A stretch of DNA of 64,000 nucleotides from Pannonibacter sp. XCT-53 (GCF_009915765.1 NZ_JAABLQ010000001.1:2356001-2420000), one strand, 5' to 3'. Counted from the stretch's first letter, positions 1 to 6,994 are shown. Notes: a model not told the origin generated them from the sequence alone. Translations and numbers: made by a program.

Positions 1-945
1 CGCAACCAGCCCCACCTCATCGCCCTCGATCCCGCGCATATGCACGGATGCGGAACGCAGCAGCTCCTCTGCTCCGCCCGGCTGATCGACCGACATCACG
101 ACACCGTGGCGCGACATCAACAGGCAGACGGCCGGCGGCAGGTGCCGCGAGGCGGTCGCCGTGCAGCGCGCCAACGCCCGGCGCGTCTCGTCAACGTTGA
201 GCGTCACCTGCAGGTGAGGAGCGGGATCGGCAGGCACCACGCGTCGCCAGTTGGGATACTCCGCATCAACCAGCTTGACCGTGACGGTCAGCCCCGGCAC
301 GACGAAACGCACATGGCCACCCTCGCCAGCGACAACGTCGACCCCGCCGCGCAGCGCCGCGACCCGCTGCGCCGCCGAAATCGGCAACAGCAGCGTGGCG
401 AGCGCCCCGTCACTGTGAAACCCGGTGGGCTCGACGGCCAGGCGCCAGCCGTCCGTTGCCACCGCAACGCCCTCGGCGAGCAGGACAGTGTTCAGGTAGT
501 AACGGGTTTTCTCGGCCGAAACGAACGGAAGACATCGCGCGACCGCCCTCGCGAGCTGCTCGTCGGCCTGCCGCGACAGCCCGCCATACGCAAAATCCAT
601 GTGGGGCCATTCGGCGACATCAATGCCCGGCAGCACCACCCGCCCCCGACCATGCTCGAGCGTCACCGCCACCAGGTGGGTCTCCCGCGACAGCGTAATC
701 ACCTGACCACGATCCATGGTGCACAGCAGACGCCTGAGCGGCTGGATCTGCACGACGCCCGCCCCATCGGCCTGCGACGCATCAAACTCGGCACGCGCCT
801 CGACCGTGAGATCCGTCGCGGTCACAGTAGCGCCACGAATGAGCACGCAGGTCAGCACCGGCGCCGCACCGGCTCGCGACACCACAGGCGCCACCAGATT
901 GAGCGCCGCCCGCAGCTGCCCCGCCGTCGTCACAATCCGCATCAT
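1..945 (-). CDS. DNA polymerase III beta sliding clamp-like protein (3' end outside window)
   Basis: I translated this by hand; the frame is open for 315 codons to the window edge. It aligns by eye with DnaN over its whole length: an N-terminal stretch ending PVLTCVLIRG...VTATDLTVEARA, the domain II signature TRYYLNTVLL followed by VATDGWRLAV, and DAEYPNWRRVVP. These match the RYYLNG, ATDGHRLA and FPDYRR landmarks of bacterial clamps. DnaN is usually about 370 aa, so roughly 50 residues of domain III are missing. The start ATG overlaps the stop of the methyltransferase gene (ATGA), so it belongs to the leftward element operon. This context and the divergence argue for an element-borne paralogue and not the host dnaN. 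It probably tethers an element or host polymerase to DNA (inference). Confidence 0.8.
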   Translation of the reverse strand, partial: MMRIVTTAGQLRAALNLVAPVVSRAGAAPVLTCVLIRGATVTATDLTVEARAEFDASQADGAGVVQIQPLRRLLCTMDRGQVITLSRETHLVAVTLEHGRGRVVLPGIDVAEWPHMDFAYGGLSRQADEQLARAVARCLPFVSAEKTRYYLNTVLLAEGVAVATDGWRLAVEPTGFHSDGALATLLLPISAAQRVAALRGGVDVVAGEGGHVRFVVPGLTVTVKLVDAEYPNWRRVVPADPAPHLQVTLNVDETRRALARCTATASRHLPPAVCLLMSRHGVVMSVDQPGGAEELLRSASVHMRGIEGDEVGLVA

Positions 946-1670
946 GCCTCGATCTCCTCAAACAGCGGCCCGGCCGCGTCCTGCGGGCAGCGCGCCCGCA
1001 CCAGTGTCAGGTCAACAGCCCGGCTGTGCCGGCGGGCCGCGCCCGGCGCGATCCATTGCAGGGGCCGCGCCGCCGCCCCGTCCGTCCGCCAGACAACCCA
1101 GCAATAGGCCGTGGCCGTCCCGGCATCCGGGTCCCAGCCGCCCCGCGTCAGGGCAACACGCTCGGCAAACACCGCCACCACATGCGGCGGGAACGGGATG
1201 AACAGCTCCACCGCCCGGGCAATCGTCTCCAGCCAGCGCAGCGGAACGAAAACGGCCACCCCCACGCGCGGCCGGTGCAGGAACGCCCGCTCGACAAACT
1301 GCTGCGGCAGATCCCCGTACGGCGGATTGGTGATGATCCAGTCGAACCGCCCGGGCGCGAATTGATCCTGCGGCAGCAGCGTCAGGAAATCCCAGGCCGA
1401 GCCATGCAGCCGCGAGAACCCCCGGTCATGCAGGTCAGACGCCACCACCTCGGCGAAATAGTCGGCGAGCGGCACGGCCATGTGGCCCTCGCCGCAGGCG
1501 GGCTCCCAGACGGACAGCGCCGCGCCGGGGGCCAGCCCCAGCACCTCGGCACAGAGCGCCCGGGTCGCCCAGGGCGGCGTCGGGAAAAAATCATCCGAGC
1601 CGCGCGGCTCGACCCGCGAGGCCATCACCGCCCGCGCCGCCGCCGGCCGCGCTTTCCGCACCGCCCCCAT
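942..1670 (-). CDS. Phage-type DNA (adenine-N6-like) methyltransferase
   Basis: A 242-aa class I SAM-dependent methyltransferase. Motif I is EPACGEGHM (about residues 57-65) and the catalytic motif IV is NPPYGD (about residues 115-120). The SAM motif precedes the catalytic motif. An N-terminal FFPTPPWATRAL stretch is typical of phage DNA methyltransferases. The NPPY motif and this order differ from CcrM (DPPY, beta class), so I do not claim GANTC specificity. The start has a GGAGG ribosome-binding site in the 3-bp gap to the upstream HTH gene; a second in-frame Met lies at residue 16. The stop overlaps the clamp gene. The likely role is modification of element DNA against host restriction or for regulation. 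Confidence 0.75.
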   Translation of the reverse strand: MGAVRKARPAAARAVMASRVEPRGSDDFFPTPPWATRALCAEVLGLAPGAALSVWEPACGEGHMAVPLADYFAEVVASDLHDRGFSRLHGSAWDFLTLLPQDQFAPGRFDWIITNPPYGDLPQQFVERAFLHRPRVGVAVFVPLRWLETIARAVELFIPFPPHVVAVFAERVALTRGGWDPDAGTATAYCWVVWRTDGAAARPLQWIAPGAARRHSRAVDLTLVRARCPQDAAGPLFEEIEA

Positions 1671-1673
1671 CGG

Positions 1674-1964
1674 TTAACCTCCGGATAACGTTTGTCTCAC
1701 GGGGGGATGCACGTGAAACCCGGCATCCCCGTCGCAATCAGCCTCGCCCTCGACCAGAAACGACATCGGGTCGAGCCGGTAGAACCAGCACAGCACCAGC
1801 ACGTTCTGGGCGCTCTGGAACGCATCCGCGCTGCCCCGCTCAGCCCGGCTGATGGTCGACCGCGACACGCCGGTCGCAGCCTCCACCTCGCGCAGGGTCA
1901 TCCGCCACCGCGCCCGCCCGTCCGCCAGCGCCTGCCCGAAGGCAACCCGGTCAAGCCGCCACAT
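1674..1964 (-). CDS. XRE-family HTH regulator
   Basis: A 96-aa protein. The helix-turn-helix is clear at about residues 24-45 (LREVEAATGVSRSTISRAERG), with the alternation typical of Cro/C1 domains. I chose the ATG at 1964 because GGGAGGGG lies just upstream; longer in-frame versions only add low-complexity Arg/Gly sequence. The start lies inside the end of the preceding gene (14-bp overlap), so the two are translationally coupled. The gene sits in the leftward operon between another small regulator and the methyltransferase. The target is unknown. Confidence 0.65.
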   Translation of the reverse strand: MWRLDRVAFGQALADGRARWRMTLREVEAATGVSRSTISRAERGSADAFQSAQNVLVLCWFYRLDPMSFLVEGEADCDGDAGFHVHPPVRQTLSGG

Positions 1965-2262
1965 CGCCCGCCCCTCCCTGCGACCAGTGCCGCGCCCGCT
2001 CCTGAAAATCGCCGTAGGTGAGCCCGCAGAACCCGGCCAGCCGGTCGAGGTCATCGGCCTCCACCCGCCGCCGCGCGCCGGACATCACGTCCCGCGCCGC
2101 CGCCACCCGGCAGCCGGCGAGCCCCGCCACATCGGCAGGCGTCAGCATCGCCCGGCCGAGCGCCCGCGCCCGGTGCACCGCCTGGGCGCTGACAAACAGC
2201 GTCAGGAGGCTCCGCGCCCCGAACGGCGCGAAATCCGCGTGAAAGGCCCGGGCGTCAGTCAT
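1951..2262 (-). CDS. Small HTH-like protein of the element
   Basis: 103 aa. The start ATG at 2262 overlaps the GcrA-like gene's end by 8 bp (ATGACTGA). Residues 38-85 (PADVAGLAGC...RRVEADDLDRLAGFCGLT) have the helix pattern of a small XRE/MerR-type DNA-binding domain, but no strong family signature is visible. No function can be assigned beyond probable DNA binding in the leftward regulatory operon. Confidence 0.5.
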   Translation of the reverse strand: MTDARAFHADFAPFGARSLLTLFVSAQAVHRARALGRAMLTPADVAGLAGCRVAAARDVMSGARRRVEADDLDRLAGFCGLTYGDFQERARHWSQGGAGDVAA

Positions 2263-3127
2263 GCTCCACCTCCACCCGCGCCGCCTTGCGCCGCGCAGCC
2301 TGACGCTGCAGCCGCGCCAGCCGGGCCTTGTCCGCCGGCGACGGGCAGTACGCGATCGACCCGTGCCCCGCGCAGAACGCCCCGTGCGCCCGCTCGGCGC
2401 CGCAATAAACCGTTGATCCGTCATCCGCTGTCAGCGGCCACCGGCAGGTCTCGGCAGTCAGGGCCTGCAGCCGGATCGGCCCCGCCTCCCGGCAGGAGGC
2501 GAGCGCCAGCGCCCGCCGCTCGTCCGCCGGCATGCCGGCCCGCTCCGCATGGCTCGGGGCCAGCGTCACGCGCGCCGCCGTCATCAGGTTGCTCAGGCTC
2601 GACCGGCGCACAGGGCGCGGCCCGGGCTGCTGCGGCTGCGGGCAGGCACCGGCATCCGCCGCCGCGCCCGCGCCCCCGGCCTCGCCCGAGGTCGTTGCCG
2701 AGGTCGTTCCCGATGTCGCGCCGGGAGCAGCGCCGCGCGGCTGCGTCAGCACGACGCCGAGCCGGCGACAGGCGCCGATCACGGCAAACCGCGTGACGGC
2801 CCCCCACTGCGCCGTCAGCGCATCGGCAATCTGCGCCGCCGTCAGGCCCTGTTCCGCCAGCGGCTCGAGCAGGCGTTTTTTGGTCTGGGGCGGCAGCGCC
2901 CGCCAGCTGTCGCCGCTGGCCTGCGCCCCGGCGCCCGCGTCCACATCGTCGCGGCGCGGGCGCAGCAGCCCGGCCAGCCGGCACGCGCCCTGCACCTGCG
3001 TCACCCGCAGCGCGCCGTAAAGCGGCGCCAGACGCGCCGCCATCTGCCGGTAGGTCAGGCCCTCGGCCGCCAGCGGCCGCACGGCCTCGCGTTTCTGCTC
3101 GGTCGTCAGGCTGCGCCACGGGGTCAT
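2255..3127 (-). CDS. GcrA-like cell-cycle regulator with duplicated DNA-binding module
   Basis: 290 aa. Residues 4-53 (WRSLTTEQKREAVRPLA..., ending VTQVQGACRLAGL) and 73-125 (WRALPPQTKKRLLEPLA..., ending RFAVIGACRRLGV) are two copies of the same helical module. Each resembles the N-terminal GcrA domain (acidic/Trp start, LSASQIA-like helix, AVIGKVHRLGL helix). A Gly/Ala/Pro-rich linker (about 126-175) leads to a C-terminal segment with ETCRWPLTADDG, YCGAE, FCAGHG and YCP, which matches the GcrA C-terminal CRWP/FCG/YC pattern that contacts sigma-70. Canonical GcrA is about 170 aa with one such module. In Caulobacter GcrA recruits sigma-70 holoenzyme at promoters carrying methylated GANTC. The start overlaps the upstream gene (ATGA). 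Confidence 0.65.
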   Translation of the reverse strand: MTPWRSLTTEQKREAVRPLAAEGLTYRQMAARLAPLYGALRVTQVQGACRLAGLLRPRRDDVDAGAGAQASGDSWRALPPQTKKRLLEPLAEQGLTAAQIADALTAQWGAVTRFAVIGACRRLGVVLTQPRGAAPGATSGTTSATTSGEAGGAGAAADAGACPQPQQPGPRPVRRSSLSNLMTAARVTLAPSHAERAGMPADERRALALASCREAGPIRLQALTAETCRWPLTADDGSTVYCGAERAHGAFCAGHGSIAYCPSPADKARLARLQRQAARRKAARVEVEHD

Positions 3128-3630
3128 GCGTCGCGCTCCATCAGCTCGTCCGCCCGGGTGCGCATCGCCGTCAGGCTCTCGATCACCCGGCTCAGCAGCT
3201 CGCGGATGTTGAGCGCGCGCACCTCGTCGGCACTCACCTGCCCGTCATCGGCCAGCGCCTGGCACACGGCCGCCACGGCCTCGCCGTGCTGGCCGGCAAT
3301 TGCCGCCAGCAGCCGGCCCCAGTCCGTCGCCACGCCGGCCGCCGCCGGCCCGGCCACATAGGCCCCGCCGGCCAGGGCGCAGATCTCGCGCAGCAGCAGC
3401 GGCGGCTCATCCCGCGCCACCGCATCGAGCGTCAGGTCGAGCATGACGTCGAGCGGCATGTAGACATCGGCATGGTCGGGCGCCGCCGAGCAGTAGGTCT
3501 GCACGGTCTGGCGGCCCACACGCGTCAGAGCCGCCGCCGCCTCCTGCCCGCCGGCACAGCGCACCTGATGCGCCGACGCCCGTTTCAGCGCCGCGCGCTG
3601 GTGCTCGTTCGATGGTCTCGGCAGTTTCAT
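3124..3630 (-). CDS. Possible phage CII-like regulatory protein, first gene of the leftward operon
   Basis: 168 aa. AGGAGG sits 7 bp before the ATG. The N-terminal half (residues 26-70: CAGGQEAAAALTRVGRQTVQTYC...YMPLDVMLDLTLDA) resembles the small phage regulatory proteins of the CII/CP76 type, in which an HTH-like segment is followed by an MP-D-V pattern. The rest is helical with no motif I recognise. As the promoter-proximal gene of the operon encoding the GcrA-like protein, methyltransferase and clamp, it may control lysogeny or early expression (inference). Confidence 0.5.
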   Translation of the reverse strand: MKLPRPSNEHQRAALKRASAHQVRCAGGQEAAAALTRVGRQTVQTYCSAAPDHADVYMPLDVMLDLTLDAVARDEPPLLLREICALAGGAYVAGPAAAGVATDWGRLLAAIAGQHGEAVAAVCQALADDGQVSADEVRALNIRELLSRVIESLTAMRTRADELMERDA

Positions 3631-3652
3631 GGGCGGCCTCCTGCGGCACAGG

Positions 3653-3691
3653 GACTCGACTCCCGCGCGCGTGCGTGATCATCTGCACGCA
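3653..3691. promoter_or_regulatory. Divergent promoter region: GACTCGACTC doublet and a dyad
   Basis: The 83-bp gap between divergent starts 3630 and 3714 holds two directly adjacent GANTC sites (GACTC at 3653-3657 and 3658-3662). Just beyond is an interrupted dyad, TGCGTG (3672-3677) and CACGCA (3686-3691), separated by 8 bp. GANTC is the CcrM methylation site used by GcrA-dependent promoters in alphaproteobacteria. The leftward operon starting here encodes a GcrA-like protein. No -10/-35 pair was assigned. Confidence 0.45.
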
Positions 3692-3713
3692 GGCAAACCG
3701 GGAGGTGCTGGGG

Positions 3714-4232
3714 ATGACGGGAATACGCTTTGGTTTCATGGTCGCAACGCTGGCCGCCATTGCGGCCACGCAAGCGAACGCGGCAGAGGCCTGCACAGAA
3801 ACATCTGAAGGCAGACGTTTTCAGTGCGGCGAATGGCACGTGGGCCGCGATATTGATGAGATGACGGACGCGATTAACTGGACGCTGATGACCTATGTTC
3901 CTAACGCCGGAGCCACAGACACATGGCCCAGCCTGTCCTTCTTCTGCCGGAACGAGGAACTGATGCTCTTGGTGGCGCCTGGCACATATGTCTTTGCGCC
4001 TTACGAACTGACGCTCCGCATTGACGCCGCAAAGGCTCTGACCTTGCCATATCAGGGAGCGCCGGGGACAGCCGCCGTCATTCGCGGCAAAGCCGTTAAG
4101 GCACTTACGAAGCAGATGACCGCTGGTCAGCTGGCCCGCGCCCGCCTCAACACCATCGCTGGACAGCAAACTTTTACATTCGAGCTGAATGGCTTGGCCG
4201 ACGCCCTCGCGTTGACCCCCTGCAAGCCGTGA
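3714..4232 (+). CDS. Small secreted (periplasmic) protein, four Cys
   Basis: 172 aa. The start is the ATG preceded by GGAGGT at good spacing. It has a clear Sec signal (positively charged start, hydrophobic FGFMVATLAAIAAT, cleavage after ANA). The mature part has Cys in ACTE, RFQCG, FFCRN and the final PCKP, suggesting two disulfides. The pattern SLSFFCRN, LRID and FELNGLADAL followed by a C-terminal Cys vaguely recalls the TagO/VasI-like secreted fold, but I cannot assign a function. Base composition is visibly less GC-rich than its neighbours. It could be an element-borne lysogenic conversion gene (inference). Confidence 0.6.
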   Translation: MTGIRFGFMVATLAAIAATQANAAEACTETSEGRRFQCGEWHVGRDIDEMTDAINWTLMTYVPNAGATDTWPSLSFFCRNEELMLLVAPGTYVFAPYELTLRIDAAKALTLPYQGAPGTAAVIRGKAVKALTKQMTAGQLARARLNTIAGQQTFTFELNGLADALALTPCKP

Positions 4233-4249
4233 CCTGATCGCTCCGCCCC

Positions 4250-4576
4250 TCATCCCGCAATCTCCTCTGAGTTGCGGGATGACGCGCCTGCGTCGCCCCG
4301 CGATGATCCACACACCGCAGTCGCTCGGGCCGACGCGATCAGCGCCATCTGCTCAGGCCCGAACAGGACCGCCTCCAGCGGCAGCGCGCAGCCGCGCCGG
4401 ACCAGCTCGAGCCAGACATCAAACAGGTGCCGGCTTGGGATCGCCCCGCCTGTCCCGCCAGCGCAGCGCGACCGACGCCAGGCAGCGACCCGCGTTTGAT
4501 GGATGCCGAGCATCTCGGCGACCGCATTAGTGCCACCCAAGTGGGCGATGACAGTGGAGGCAGGCTCATGGTGCAT
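4250..4576 (-). CDS. Repressor/Cro-type HTH protein of the element
   Basis: 108 aa. Residues 8-35 (VIAHLGGTNAVAEMLGIHQTRVAAWRRS) form a compact HTH of the kind found in small phage repressors that start LGG-x-xAVA. I chose the ATG at 4576. A minus-strand promoter TTGACT (4612-4607) and CATGAT (4588-4583) with an 18-bp spacer would place transcription start on or next to this ATG, giving a leaderless message, as for lambda cI. A longer TTG start at 4612 would run through the operator dyad and is less likely. Confidence 0.55.
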   Translation of the reverse strand: MHHEPASTVIAHLGGTNAVAEMLGIHQTRVAAWRRSRCAGGTGGAIPSRHLFDVWLELVRRGCALPLEAVLFGPEQMALIASARATAVCGSSRGDAGASSRNSEEIAG

Positions 4577-4590
4577 GGCGAGATCATGCG

Positions 4591-4620
4591 AAAATCGCTT
4601 GAAGAAAGTCAAGCGATTTT
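4591..4620. promoter_or_regulatory. Perfect operator dyad in the repressor control region
   Basis: AAAATCGCTTGA (4591-4602) and TCAAGCGATTTT (4609-4620) are perfect 12-bp inverted arms around a 6-bp spacer. They lie between the divergent regulators at 4576 and 4661 and overlap the proposed -35 (TTGACT) of the leftward gene. The inner 8-mers AATCGCTT and AAGCGATT recur in the same inverted order at 6597-6604 and 6623-6630. Confidence 0.65.
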
Positions 4621-4660
4621 AGACAGAGACAGAAGCGTTTTCCGCGTGTTCAATCTGCCT

Positions 4661-5080
4661 ATGACTCGACAGATCCTCGCCAATTGGCTCGCTGAAGGGC
4701 TGGGGCGGCGCGCGATGACGCAGGCCGACCTTGCTCGCGCAGTCCGTATGGAGCCGTCCAAGATCAGCAAAATCATCCGCTTGGAACGCGAGATGAACGC
4801 AGAGGAACTTTTGCGCATCGCGTATGTGCTCGACCTGGAGCCGCCATTGCTGCCCGACATCACCAAGAGCGTGATCGTCCCGCGCCCGGACGCCGAGGAC
4901 GACCCGGAGGACGAACGCCTGTTCGACCTCGCCATACAGATGGCCGCAGAGGACGAGGCCATATCAGCCAACGGATTGGCGAAAAACAGCGATTTCCTGC
5001 ATGACGTGTACCGGCACTATGTCCGCCTGAGGAAACTCAGTCGGCGAGCCGTGCAGCGGCGCCCCGCCGCATCGAATTGA
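4661..5080 (+). CDS. XRE-family regulator divergent from the repressor
   Basis: 139 aa from this ATG. The HTH is at about residues 19-43 (MTQADLARAVRMEPSKISKIIRLE) with a conserved continuation NAEELLRIAYVLDLEP, typical of Cro/C1-type regulators. The tail is acidic, then basic. The frame is open upstream to 4427 and could start at 4568 (GGAGG 7 bp upstream) or 4586, but those versions would translate through the perfect dyad. No good SD precedes 4661, so the start is uncertain. It forms the second half of a divergent two-regulator switch. Confidence 0.6.
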   Translation: MTRQILANWLAEGLGRRAMTQADLARAVRMEPSKISKIIRLEREMNAEELLRIAYVLDLEPPLLPDITKSVIVPRPDAEDDPEDERLFDLAIQMAAEDEAISANGLAKNSDFLHDVYRHYVRLRKLSRRAVQRRPAASN

Positions 5081-5106
5081 CGGGCGCGCCACTTTTGGAG
5101 TTGCAG

Positions 5107-5373
5107 ATGGAGCCGGACCTGTATCCCAGCGTATTGCGACCGTCACACCAGGAGAGCGACGATCACGACACAATCACCTCGATGATTTACCTTGCAGCGC
5201 AATGCGACTGCCTGGAAATAGTGGATATGGCCTGTTACGACATGTTTGGCCATGACCGCGTTACCCGGCTCAGCATGGACGAGCTGAGGGATTTGCACCG
5301 CCGGATCAGGCCGGCAATCCTCAAACGGGCGCGGCGCCTCGGCATGCTGCCTCAATTCAACGAACCATCATGA
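5107..5373 (+). CDS. Small hypothetical protein
   Basis: 88 aa from the ATG with GGAG about 8 bp upstream; a TTG at 5077 would add 10 residues and overlap the upstream stop. It is acidic at the N-terminus (EPDLYPS, HQESDDHD) and basic and helical at the C-terminus (ELRDLHRRIRPAILKRARRLG). It contains three Cys in a short central segment (CDCLEIVDMAC). No family is recognised. It overlaps the next gene by 4 bp (ATGA), which suggests co-translation. Confidence 0.5.
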   Translation: MEPDLYPSVLRPSHQESDDHDTITSMIYLAAQCDCLEIVDMACYDMFGHDRVTRLSMDELRDLHRRIRPAILKRARRLGMLPQFNEPS

Positions 5374-5960
5374 ATTTTACCGCGCCCTACCCGATATCTG
5401 CCGTTGCGCGCGGGCTGGGCGACCCACTCGCGGAGCTGATGCTCGCGCAATGGCAGCGGGACAGAGGCAGGATCGAGCGCGGCGGGATCGTGACAACTGC
5501 GGCCGCGCACCTCGTCGTGCTCGAGCCCGAGCTACAGGGCGATGACAGCCCCCCGATCCTGTTCATTGGCTCCTCGAGCCTGACGCACCGCTTGTTGCCC
5601 AATCTCAGCACCGACACCGTCGACGAACCGAGGGCGCACATTGATGCCGCGTTCCGCCGGCTGGTGGCGTCCGGTTACGCCGCCGCTGTGGCGGGCGAGC
5701 CGTGGTTTGATCTCGTTTCCGCCGAATACACATTTCGCACAGGGCGGGCGCGCATTGTCTATGACAGATTAATCCTGCCATGGACGACGCCCTCAGGCAG
5801 AACAGACCTGATTTGCTACTCTATTTGCCGTGAAGTCCGGCGGCTATCAATTCTGCCCAATACTCGGCATCAGCCCGAGAATTTAACGCGACACAGAGAT
5901 CATCGTCGACTGTGGTCGGCGGCACTGCCCATCGAATGCCGCGCAGGTATACCCGGCTGA
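5370..5960 (+). CDS. PAS-like sensory domain protein
   Basis: 196 aa, coupled to the upstream gene by an ATGA overlap. The order PPILFIGSSSLTHRLLP, then VSAEYTFRTGRARIVYDRLILPW, then GRTDLICYSI fits the small alphaproteobacterial PAS-type domains that end with a YxRLxLPWxTxxG element. The last about 46 residues run antisense into the end of the convergent GNAT gene (140-bp overlap) and look like read-through sequence, so the ancestral stop may have been lost. A ligand-sensing role is inference. Confidence 0.5.
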   Translation: MNFTAPYPISAVARGLGDPLAELMLAQWQRDRGRIERGGIVTTAAAHLVVLEPELQGDDSPPILFIGSSSLTHRLLPNLSTDTVDEPRAHIDAAFRRLVASGYAAAVAGEPWFDLVSAEYTFRTGRARIVYDRLILPWTTPSGRTDLICYSICREVRRLSILPNTRHQPENLTRHRDHRRLWSAALPIECRAGIPG

Positions 5961-6507
5961 ACGCACAGGTCAGGTTGTCAAACCCCGCTCCATACAGACC
6001 TGGGCGCATCCAGACATAAAGCCAGTCCGGCTCCCACCGGGCGAGGGACAGCATCTGGATCGCGGGCGCGAACAGCGCTGCGACGCCGCGCCCGCGCCAG
6101 TCTGGATGCACCCACATCTCGCCCATGTAGACGACACGCCCCGAGACAGCCGCTGAAAACGCCGGCTGCGCGGCAGCCAGCTCGCATCGCCCGTCAGGCC
6201 CGGGATAGCATCGCCGCCAGTAGAGCCGCCAATAGTCCGCGAGCGTCATAGGCCCGAGATCATCGAGCCGCGCGGCTGCCAGGGCAACAGTCGCCCCCGT
6301 GGCATCAATTGCCCGTAGCCAGAATGCCCCGGGCGGAGTGTACGTGTTGAGATCGGGCGAAAAATGCTCTGTCAGCCCTGTGCGCCCCATCTCCATGGCG
6401 AATGCAACCGCGTGCGAAAAATCGGCCCCCTCCTCGAGCCTCAGCCCGAGATCGACCAGCCCCTGTCGCAGCCGCGCATAGGCCTCCATCAAAAGCACAT
6501 AATTCAT
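5821..6507 (-). CDS. GNAT-family acetyltransferase
   Basis: 228 aa from the ATG preceded by GGGGGGTG; the longer frame to 6576 adds an unsupported leader. The GNAT core is visible at about residues 135-160 (VVYMGEMWVHPDWRGRGVAALFAPA), with the Q/RxxGxG/A-type acetyl-CoA loop as RGRGVA. The N-terminal 120 residues are not typical of small GNATs. It is convergent with the PAS-like gene and overlaps its end. The paired location suggests a joint signalling or modification role, but the substrate is unknown. Confidence 0.6.
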   Translation of the reverse strand: MNYVLLMEAYARLRQGLVDLGLRLEEGADFSHAVAFAMEMGRTGLTEHFSPDLNTYTPPGAFWLRAIDATGATVALAAARLDDLGPMTLADYWRLYWRRCYPGPDGRCELAAAQPAFSAAVSGRVVYMGEMWVHPDWRGRGVAALFAPAIQMLSLARWEPDWLYVWMRPGLYGAGFDNLTCAFSRVYLRGIRWAVPPTTVDDDLCVALNSRADAEYWAELIAAGLHGK

Positions 6508-6591
6508 CACACCCCCCATCCGCCGCGCCTTTCCCGTGATGCCGCCCGAACCCTGCCCGAGCCTGCCCAACAGCATGACGGCGTGAATTGA

Positions 6592-6640
6592 GCGATAATC
6601 GCTTTTCGGCTTGACGCGTTAAAAGCGATTATCGCATTAT
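6592..6640 (+). promoter_or_regulatory. Second operator dyad with embedded promoter-like elements
   Basis: GCGATAATCGCTTTT (6592-6606) and AAAAGCGATTATCGC (6621-6635) are perfect 15-bp inverted arms with a 14-bp spacer. Each arm also contains the 11-bp palindrome GCGATAATCGC or its equivalent. A plus-strand TTGACG (6611-6616) and CATTAT (6635-6640), 18 bp apart, lie in and next to it. It shares 8-mers with the dyad at 4591-4620, so both are probably bound by the same element repressor. Confidence 0.6.
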
Positions 6641-6688
6641 TGCGGCGACCCCAAACAGGATCGGCGTCACCGAGGGCAACAGGTTGTT

Positions 6689-6928
6689 CTACCCGTCTCG
6701 TCCATCATCAAGCTCAGCCGTGACGGCAGCAATCGCTGCCGCCAGACGGTGCAGATATGCCCAGGGCACGCCATCGCCGTCGTCCATGCGTCGCGCATCG
6801 AACGGCACGAGCAATTCCGAGCACACACCGTCGCTCTCGAGGCGAAACCGGGCTGTTGCCTGTTCGCCGGTCACGTTCACACCCTCCAGCACGAGGCGTA
6901 GGTTTCCATCTGCCGCTATTACCGTCAC
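6689..6928 (-). CDS. Small hypothetical phage-type protein
   Basis: 79 aa with a GTG start; GGGAGTTCAGGA lies just upstream. A TTG at 6979 would extend it into the dyad cluster. The sequence alternates beta-like segments (VTVIAADGNLRLVLEG, ARFRLESDG, ELLVPFD) and ends in a helical acidic tail (LHRLAAAIAAVTAELDD). The opposite-strand frame is Ser/Arg-rich and looks like a shadow. No family is recognised. Confidence 0.4.
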   Translation of the reverse strand: MTVIAADGNLRLVLEGVNVTGEQATARFRLESDGVCSELLVPFDARRMDDGDGVPWAYLHRLAAAIAAVTAELDDGRDG

Positions 6929-6959
6929 TCCTGAACTCCCTATCAGTTTCAGGGGGTTG

Positions 6960-6994
6960 TGCAACGCGGTCGCCTCCAACGCGGCCGCGTTGCA
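6960..6994. promoter_or_regulatory. Operator-like cluster of AACGCGG half-sites
   Basis: TGCAACGCGG (6960-6969) and CCGCGTTGCA (6985-6994) are perfect 10-bp inverted arms. Between and overlapping them AACGCGGCCGCGTT (6978-6991) is itself a 14-bp perfect palindrome, so three AACGCGG half-sites occupy 35 bp. The cluster lies between the leftward gene starting at 6928 and the rightward operon starting at 7116. This looks like a binding site for one of the element's small regulators. Confidence 0.5.

Noticed and set aside
1..945. Host chromosomal dnaN
   Set aside because: The gene is translationally coupled to a phage-type methyltransferase in an element operon and lacks dnaA, recF or gyrB neighbours. 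It is read as an element paralogue.
942..1670. CcrM orthologue
   Set aside because: The catalytic motif is NPPY and follows the SAM motif, unlike the DPPY beta-class order of CcrM. GANTC specificity is therefore not claimed.
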